Assembly (NCBI GenBank): GCA_047967505.1
Contig: CM106539.1
DNA from: Dipteris shenzhenensis
Taxonomy: Eukaryota; Polypodiophyta; Polypodiopsida; Gleicheniales
Length of the DNA: 64,000 nt
Reading direction: 5' to 3' (one strand)
A program made the translations under genes and the position numbers. Below the pieces are notes generated by a model, which saw only the letters and a program-made list of their open reading frames with translations, did not search any database and had not been told where the DNA came from. Shown here piece by piece: positions 57,462-64,000 of this stretch (position 1 is its first letter; each line of letters starts with the position of its first letter).

Positions 57462-57816
57462 TGTTGATTATGGTCAAAAGAGTTCTTTTAATGGTCAAAG
57501 AATTGACTATGATCAAAGATACTTGACTCTGGTCAAGTAACCTTGATTTCAGTCGGTGAGACTTGGTTTATTACCAAGAGGGTTAACTGCGCGGTTAACC
57601 AGAGAACCACAAAGCTGACTACAGTCAGAGAGTGTTGACTTCGGTCAACGAGACTTAGCATGCGCCAAGAGGGTTAACTACAGTTAACCAAGTTGTGCCA
57701 ACTTCGGTTGAAGAGATGTGCCAGCTTCGGTTGGAGAGACTTGGCCATAATTAAGGCACCACGACCATTGGTCAAAGCCCCTTAATTACGACCAAGAGGG
57801 TTGACTTCGGTCGACC
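57462..57816. promoter_or_regulatory. Cluster of TTGAC/GTCAA mini-palindromes
   Basis: At least eight 14-20-bp inverted repeats: GTTGATTATGGTCAAA (57462), ATTGACTATGATCAAA (57502), CTTGACTCTGGTCAAG (57522), GGTTAACTGCGCGGTTAACC (57581), GCTGACTACAGTCAGA (57614), GTTGACTTCGGTCAAC (57634), GGTTAACTACAGTTAACC (57672) and GGTTGACTTCGGTCGACC (57799). Many contain paired W-box cores (TTGAC), the binding word of plant WRKY factors. A role in regulation is an inference. Confidence 0.7.
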
Positions 57817-57829
57817 AAGAATTATGTTC

Positions 57830-58274
57830 TATGTTTTGTTCACATGTTTGTTCAGTGAGGACGCCCACCTGTGACTAGGATTAGTCCACAGTTTATTATT
57901 TGCATGCAAAGCACTAACAATTAATGGGTGCCATGGTGGTGCACTTTAATTAACTGTTGCAGGTACTATGAGGGGCTAAAGACCAAAGCAATTTGGAGCA
58001 TAGCAAGTATTTTGGAGGCCATCTGCGTGACCAAGTGCTACGAAGACCCTAGAAATTTCCCTTAGAGGCATGTAATAGGATTTAGTCTAGATTTTTGACA
58101 AGTGGCATGTTGCCATTTTGAAATGAGCTTGAAGCTCTTGAAAAATGATTTCACGTTTGAAATTCATAGCAGACAGCTCCACACTAGACTATGTACTCAA
58201 ATTCTCTCTTCATGAATAAAAACCTTGGGGGGGTCTAGCCCGACAATTGTCCGGGGCCCTAGTGTGTTTATAGA
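57830..58274 (+). other. Possible LTR or 3' region, unassigned
   Basis: Non-coding sequence with a polyadenylation-like AATAAAAA (about 58216) and a palindrome around ACAATTGT (CCCGACAATTGTCCGGG, 58238-58254). It could be the end of an LTR, but no second copy or primer-binding site is visible. Confidence 0.3.
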
Positions 58275-58324
58275 GAAAGGGAGAGAGAGAGAGAGAGAGA
58301 GAGAGAAGAAGAAGAAGAAGAAGA
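58275..58324 (+). repeat. (GA)n(GAA)n microsatellite
   Basis: About 14 GA units are followed by GAA repeats. Confidence 0.95.
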
Positions 58325-58440
58325 ATGTATTACCGTCCTCTGGGGGCCGAAATACCGACCCATGGGACCCATAAAAGTCACGATACGAAAGAAAGTGTAT
58401 TATTGTCCGCTAAAGGCCAAAATGGGCCCATGGGACATCA
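58325..58440. repeat. ~75-bp duplication
   Basis: GTATTACCGTCCTCTGGGGG and GTATTATTGTCCGCTAAAGG begin similar units that end CCCATGGGACC/CCCATGGGACA. Confidence 0.65.
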
Positions 58441-58932
58441 AGAACTTTGCATACAAGATAGCACAAAATCAACGTGCCACAAAGAAGAGGCATCGTCGAA
58501 TATCATCTAAGTGCTACGCAATACAATGCAAGTGAAAGTACATAATGTCAAATCTGAGCCTAAATACAAAGTAAACTGGATGCAAGAAAACCGCCCCTGG
58601 GTGCAAAATGGGGGGATGAGTACAATATGCCAATGCAAAGATACAAGTCCAGGTGTCACGAAGTCTGAGAACCAAAATAATACTGGAAATCCTGTCCATC
58701 GACTCTGCCTCCTGCTATGAGAGTACAAATCTGAGCAAAGGTGAGGTGAGCGGCTGGTGGGGCGAGATCTCCATGAGTAAGTCTCCTCCGAAAAGCTGCC
58801 ATCATCCTGGATCGTCTGGAGATGAAGCGGCGAGTACGTCCCCTATGTAACAAAATCCTGCGGCGTCTACGAACCATCTCATATGTACATCCACAGGGTG
58901 GAGGCATGTGTCATGTGTGAGCTCTGACCTCC
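58441..58932 (-). other. Probable LINE 3' untranslated region
   Basis: This follows the ORF2 stop on the minus strand. Short open frames (for example 58907-58656) have no recognised domain. No clear poly(A) tail was found; the (GA)n(GAA)n tract at 58275-58324 might be the tail-like end, read as (TTC)n(TC)n. Confidence 0.4.
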
Positions 58933-61900
58933 TCATGCTCCTCCTGGTATAGCGTGTGCCTGAGCTCTATCAGGCTGGGCTCTATCACGCTCCGGTCTGT
59001 GCTGATGGTCTCTGAGGTAGTGTCGTCGAAGCATAGTGGCCTCCCTGACATAAAGAGCTAGGCAATGCTGATCCTCGTAGTCCATCACTCGTGAGAGAGG
59101 TCCAAAGCCATCCGTGAAGAGACAGTGGAATCTACCTCTGAGCTCATAATATAGCGGGCATCTGCAAATGAAGTGCTCCTCTGACTCCACCTCTCCCATG
59201 GTGCAACAAGGGCAGATCCTGGTCTCTCGGCCTGGTCGCCGTCCATCCTCCATGCGTCGCATCCTACCAGCCTCTATCTCGAGCTGATGCGAAGAGACTC
59301 TAAGCTGGCCAAGGGCAATCCTCAGTGAGTGGGACATGTGGATACCTGTATAGCCTGGTGGAATGACAAACCCATCCTCTGAGATCCGAAGGAAGTGGTC
59401 ACGATATGTGGCCATCTTCGTCGGAAGCTGCGTGGGATAAATCCAAGTGCGATACGTATGAAGCTGTAGCAAGTCTGCTCTCGTGACCTGGCTAAGCTCG
59501 TGGCGAGTCAACTCGAGATGAGGGGCATCCATGCTGTATCGGAAGGGGGGCAGTCTATCCATGTCTAGTCCAAGAGATGTGAGCCACCTAGTGAGTCTGA
59601 AGTACCAGCAGTATCGGGCCCCAGATCGTGCCAACTCAATAGAAGACGCAAGTGCTAACCATGGCAACCGAGCTCTGCCTGCTGCTGAGTCTCCAAACTC
59701 CCTAACCCTGTGCAAATACATGACCGAATGAAACGCTGCATCCAATGCAAGGAAAGTAGCTCCAAACTCTGCTAGCATGATCTCGTGCGGAACTGTAGCA
59801 TTGGCCCTAATGAGCCGAGAGAACATGATGATCTGTAACCTCTCTACTCGTCTCCAATCTGCAGCGCCGAGGTCTCCTGCCCAGAAAGGAGCTGCATACA
59901 TCGCAACTGGTCTCACCAATGTATCAAAAAGCAAGGATTTCGTATCGGGATGCTGAAAGTGGGACTGAAAACACTAACGCTCAAGATGAGCCAACGAAGC
60001 ATACCCTTTACTAATCCTATCTCGTGCTGCATATGTCATGGTGAAGACCGGTCCCCTGAAAACTGCCCCCAAATAAGTGTACTCTCTAACAAGCTCAATG
60101 GGCTGTCCGTCATAAGTGAAGCAAAACTCATCCGTGCTGTAAATACGATCAGAGGTGTTGAAAACCATAACCTTGGTCTTGCCAAGGTTTACGGTCAACC
60201 CCCTGTCCTGGCAAAACCTGTAGAGTGCCTCAATATGTGCCTGGAGGCCCTGAGCAGTAGAGGAAATGAGAACCACATCGTCCGCATACAGGAGGATAGG
60301 AATGGAGGATCCTGAGAGAGTAGAGCCCACACCGCCTGTCATCTGTACAAACATCTCTAGCTCATCAATATATAATCCAAAGAGAGTAGGAGAGAGCGGG
60401 CAACCCTGCTTCACCCCAATCGTGCTGCATACCTCCTCTGAGAGCCCCTCACGTGTCCGAACCCGACCAATGACCCTCTCGTACAAAGCCATGATAGCCC
60501 ACTGTATCTCTCCACTGAAGCCCATCTGACGCATCCTCTGAAACAATCTGAATCGCGGAACTGTGTCAAATGCCTTCCTGAAGTCCACGAAGCAACAATA
60601 AAGCCGTTGCCTTCGTGACTTCGCCTCCTCTACCAGTGCCCTGAGTGTGAGGATGTGGTCAAGTGTCGAATGATCCCTACGAAATCCAGCCTGCCCTCTG
60701 GCTCTGAGTCCTGTCGTCTCGGCATGGTCATTTATACGGCTTTCCAAAACTGATGCATAGATCTTGGCCATAACGTGGCCAATCATGATGGTCCTGTAAT
60801 TCGACGGCTCCATAGGGTCCCCCGACTTGTGGATAGGTACTATGGTATTGCCTAACCAGGACTGTGGTAGGCCTGTACAAACAGACTCATTGAAGAGACG
60901 GGAAAGAACAAAATCTAAGGCATCAATCCCATGGATTACATACTCCGCTTGCAATCCATCATGATCCTTAGCTCTCCCGTTCTTCAATCAGTGGACTGCT
61001 GCACGGACACTCTCTAGTGTGAAGAGACTAGATGAAGCTGGCCTAGGGGTATGGGATAAATCGATGGCTGGCTGATCTGGAACATCGTATAGAGCTGAAG
61101 TATATGCAGACCAGACACGTGGATCTGTGAGGGGGCTCTGAGACTTCAAGCGGAGGAATTTTCTCCAGAATTCCTTGGAGTCACAGCTGAAAAGCAAGCT
61201 TCTCAGCTCCTCCTCATTCCGGGCTAGAAATTGGCGTTTCTTGCACCTAACCAACCACTTGTAGTCTCTCTTGGTTTCGGCAAGGAGGGGAGACTTCTCC
61301 TTGGTCTCAAGGTGAAGTTTCCTGCGGAGTTCCTTACACTCCTCGTCATACCAACCGTTGCAAGGAACAAGACCAACCGGTGGGGGACTAGACAAATGAC
61401 ATGTGGCAGGGAACGACATGTGAGCGGCAGAAACGAGTGAAGTATGTACAAGTTCCCACCGGTCCTGCGTGGATGGTAGAGCATCTAATAGATGAGGACG
61501 GAGTAGGCGGCTGAGGTTCTGGCTATATACATCATCGAACTGGTGGTCGAAATGAACCTCATAATAGGGTTGGCGGTCGTGATAACGAGGGGGGGGTGGG
61601 TCATGGGAGACATGAGTCAAAGTAAAGTGGATGAGTGCATGGTCGGCAGAGGGCATGAAGGGGCTAATAGTAAGGCTATGGATGGAAGGGACTAGAGTCG
61701 GGGGACCTATGATGTAGTCGATCACGCTAGTACCACGCCCAGAAGCAGAAGAGAATGTAGGCATGGAAGACTGTGGCCACCTGGACAAGCTGTTATAAAT
61801 GACCATACCGTGCGAGGTGAGGAGCTCCAATAACTGACGTCCCTGATCTGTGGGCTGTACTGTGCAGTCTGATGAAGTCCGACAGAGGCTATCATCGTGA

Positions 61901-62466
61901 AATGCTGGGAGTATGACCGGATCCTCCATGAAGTCATAAGTGAGGGCCTGTCTGTCAGAGGTCCTCGCGTTGAAGTCTCCTAAAAGGATGACTTCTCTGC
62001 GATGTGAAAAATCTGCAATGTCCGCTGAGAGATCCTCAAATATGGACTGGCCTGGTCCAGTGGAAGAATAGATCGACTGCGCCGGGGGGAAGTAGCAAAC
62101 TGCAATAAAAAGATCTCGCTGAGGGGCTCTGCGGCGGATGCGTACCCACAAGAATCGGGCATGTGAATCCGCTCTCTCCACTGTGATGATCCGATCGAGA
62201 TGCTCTCTGTACAAAATGGCCACTCCTCCAGATCCTCTCACTCCAAATGTCCGAGTGTGCTGCCTGAAAGCAGATCTCCATGTATACCCTGTCACTCGTG
62301 GCAAAGGTCTCTCTGGACTCTCGTGTGTCTCCGTGAAAAAGATGATATCTCTCCCAAAGAATGCCCCCCGTAGATTGCCTGGCTGTGCTGTAAAAGAACC
62401 ATTGCAGTTCCATACAGCGATGCGTAGACTATCTGACCAGAAGGTTTCTGTGAGGCAGATAGACAA
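58933..62466 (-). pseudogene. LINE ORF2: APE endonuclease-reverse transcriptase
   Basis: One frame of 1,178 codons from ATG 62466 is interrupted by only two stops, TGA at 60988-60990 and TAG at 59974-59976, with no frameshift. The endonuclease comes first: RIAVWNCNGSFTAQPG, IFFTETHESPE, VILLGDFNART, SVIDYIIGP and SADHALIHF carry the catalytic Asn, Glu, Asp-Asn and His. RT follows with QAGFRRDHSTLDH, CFVDFRKAFDTVPR, GVKQGCPLSPTLFGLYIDEL and the active site LLYADDVVLI (YADD at 60289-60278). A C-terminal zinc finger (CPCCTMGEVESEEHFICRC, near 59220) ends the protein. The enzyme nicks target DNA and primes reverse transcription of its own RNA. No ORF1 is seen upstream on this strand. The clade is not assigned. 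Confidence 0.95.
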
Positions 62467-62535
62467 ACAAATGGACCTTCACGCAGAGACGCAGAAGGTT
62501 TTTGCGACGCGTGACGCCGACCCTGAACCTTAGGC

Positions 62536-62790
62536 TAACGTGTCATTTGCTGACGTGGCACTGGCACATGTAGGAGACTGATGTGGTAGTCCATGCAGAG
62601 AGGCAACTGACGTGGCATCCAAAACAGAGCTGACATGGCATGGACGACACGTGGCAGTTCACAGAACAGTGCTGATGTGTCATTCTGACACGTGTCAGCT
62701 GATGTGGCAGACCCACATGCAGAGATGATGTGGCATGCACGTGTGAGCTGACCTGGCATTCTGACACGTGACACGTGGATGCTGACGTGG
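62536..62790. promoter_or_regulatory. Dense cluster of TGACGTGG/G-box-like words
   Basis: About 14 variants of TGACGTGGCA occur in 255 bp, for example TAACGTGTCA (62536), TGACGTGGCA (62551), CTGACGTGGCAT (62607), GACACGTGGCA (62646), TGACACGTGTCA (62686) and GCTGACGTGGCT (62771). TGATGTGGCA and TGACATGGCA variants look like CpG-decayed copies. ACGT-core words bind plant bZIP factors. The cluster lies 70 bp upstream of the LINE ORF2 start. Confidence 0.75.
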
Positions 62791-62794
62791 CTGA

Positions 62795-63080
62795 CCAGGG
62801 GTTAATCTACCTTAACCTTGGTTAGTGACCTGGTTAGAGCTCCAACTAGCTTGACCTTTACCAGACAAGTCTGGTCACTGTAACCAGACTGTACCCAGTT
62901 CAGTTACCTTGGTCAATGATTCAGTTAGTGGTCTAGTTACAAACCAACTAGACTATTTTTCCAACCAGACCAGAACAGAACCAGTGACCAGACAGTAACC
63001 ATCTATTCACAGACTAACCAAACCAGAGCCAGTTAGTCTGGTTAGTGTAACCAACTGGTTACCCATCCAGTTACTGTCCC
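62795..63080. repeat. ACCAG/CTGGTTA repeat field
   Basis: Words such as CTGGTTAGTG, CAGTTAGTCTGGTTA, AACCAGACTG, ACCAGTGACCAGACAGTAACC and CCAACTGGTTACC recur in both orientations over 285 bp, forming many short dyads. No unit length is fixed. Confidence 0.7.
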
Positions 63081-63442
63081 CAAAAAAAAAGGACAGCTGC
63101 AAAGACAGTTCTGGCCATCAATTTTCACTTATTTGTCAGACTTTTTCATGTCAAAAAAATAGCAGAAAAGCTGAGAAATCAGAGATTTGCACAAGTAAAG
63201 AAATGCATGCCTTTGTCTTAGAAAAGAGAATCAGATGCATTCTCAGCATTATTTGCAGTAACCAGAAAAGGGGTACACATTTTTGAGTTCATGCCTTGAG
63301 TTGATAGCTTGTACTGGCACAAGTGTGAATGCAGTACACCTCTTGTTGAGGTATTTCTCTCTTTAAAAAAGCAGAGGCTGAGTGCATCAGTTGCTTACAC
63401 AATGTGTGTGAGAGAGTTGCACATCTCAGACAAGTTGCAGAG
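63081..63442. other. Interval upstream of the plus-strand frame
   Basis: An A-run and AT-rich sequence. No clear TATA box or element end. Confidence 0.4.
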
Positions 63443-64000
63443 ATGGCTTCACAGCAGCATGCCCAATCATCCCATGAGGGAATGGCAGAGTCTAACCAAG
63501 TACAGCAGGCTGAGGCTATACAGATAAATAAAGAGAATGCCTACAGAGAGTTGATTACTCAGCTCGGAGAGGCAACAAGTGATCCCTTGTTTTGCAGGAT
63601 GGTACAACCTCTTTTTGAGGAAAAGCCAGAGAAGCCTCCCTCTGGAGCAGATCAGGAAGAAGTGGTGGTGGGCAAAAGAGGGAAAGAGCAGGTCCTCTTC
63701 CCAAGAAGAGAAAGGCGAAGCATCATCACAGTTCATCCAGTTCGTCTTCATCTTCTAGCTCTACCTCTTCATCCTCAACATCATCTCCTTCTTCTAGATC
63801 TTCAGAGCCAAAGAAGAAGAAGGATCAGAGGCTACAGTCCGTGAGTCACCTCAGAGGGGTAGCACGCAGAATTCAGCGGATAGATGCAGCCATCCCGGTG
63901 GAATGGACAGTTGAGATGCCTATTACTTCCACCACTTGGATGGGAGCTTTTTCGAGGACTGCAGTTCCTCTACAGGTGATTGCTCTTCGAGGTCTCGGGG
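63443..64000 (+). CDS. Unrecognised hydrophilic protein, partial
   Basis: ATG 63443 opens MASQQHAQSSHEGMAESNQV with a Gln/Glu-rich helix-forming start and LITQLGEATSDPLFCRMVQP. Near 63675 the better coding sense moves one frame over: a basic nuclear-localisation-like PLPKKRKAKHHH, a run of about 20 mostly Ser/Thr residues, EPKKKKDQRL, then LRGVARRIQRIDAAIPVEWT, open to the window edge. The first frame stays open to 63844, so either a 1-nt indel (or an unseen intron) joins the two or only one is real. No family recognised. A retroelement Gag or a nuclear protein are both possible. Confidence 0.4.

Overview
This is a transposon-rich stretch of a nuclear plant genome, most like that of a seed-free vascular plant (a homosporous fern is my best guess). 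The reasons are a PLS-type pentatricopeptide-repeat (PPR) protein with the 'LIxMYxKCGSLEDAxxVFDK / VSWNAIIAGYAQNG' style of those lineages, many Ty1/Copia elements primed by initiator-Met tRNA, APE-type LINEs, long low-complexity CA/TG and TATG tracts, and almost no host genes. The species call is an inference; nothing in the window is diagnostic.

Layout. 1-2271: a gag-only Copia element that has landed inside a PPR gene (remainder 2272-3371, minus strand). 3372-9300: non-coding DNA with a 128-bp hairpin (7322-7449) and several local tandem repeats. 9300-12713: two direct copies of a decayed LINE tail, each ending in the same compound CA/TG microsatellite. 12833-18390: a cluster of foldback elements; seven hairpins contain variants of one 22-bp palindromic core although three of them have unrelated arms. 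18677-23706: tandem duplications, a 53-bp minisatellite, and a field of ten copies of a short palindromic motif. 24821-30363: a complete but decayed Copia element on the minus strand with 352-bp LTRs and a GGAGT target-site duplication. 30784-31787: a second copy of the anonymous segment at 10.6-11.6 kb. 33925-42593: a very old minus-strand Copia element, split by a short non-autonomous LTR element (38699-41243). 43140-44948: an inverted LTR pair and a TRIM-like element. 45000-51640: AT-rich DNA without recognisable genes. 51655-53450: the 3' end of a plus-strand Copia element, then an LTR series whose internal domain has shrunk to 44 bp. 53620-56690: LINE ORF1 and endonuclease remains behind two 451-bp 5' monomers. 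57462-57816: a run of mini-palindromes built on TTGAC/GTCAA. 58933-62466: a near-intact LINE ORF2 in one reading frame broken by two stops, with a dense cluster of G-box/TGACGTGG-like words just upstream (62536-62790). 63443-64000: the start of an unrecognised plus-strand reading frame.

No operon-like cooperation applies here. The relationships are of insertion and decay: elements inside elements, and repeated damage (frameshifts and TAG/TGA stops). The least explained feature is the set of foldbacks at 13.4-18.05 kb sharing one palindromic centre.
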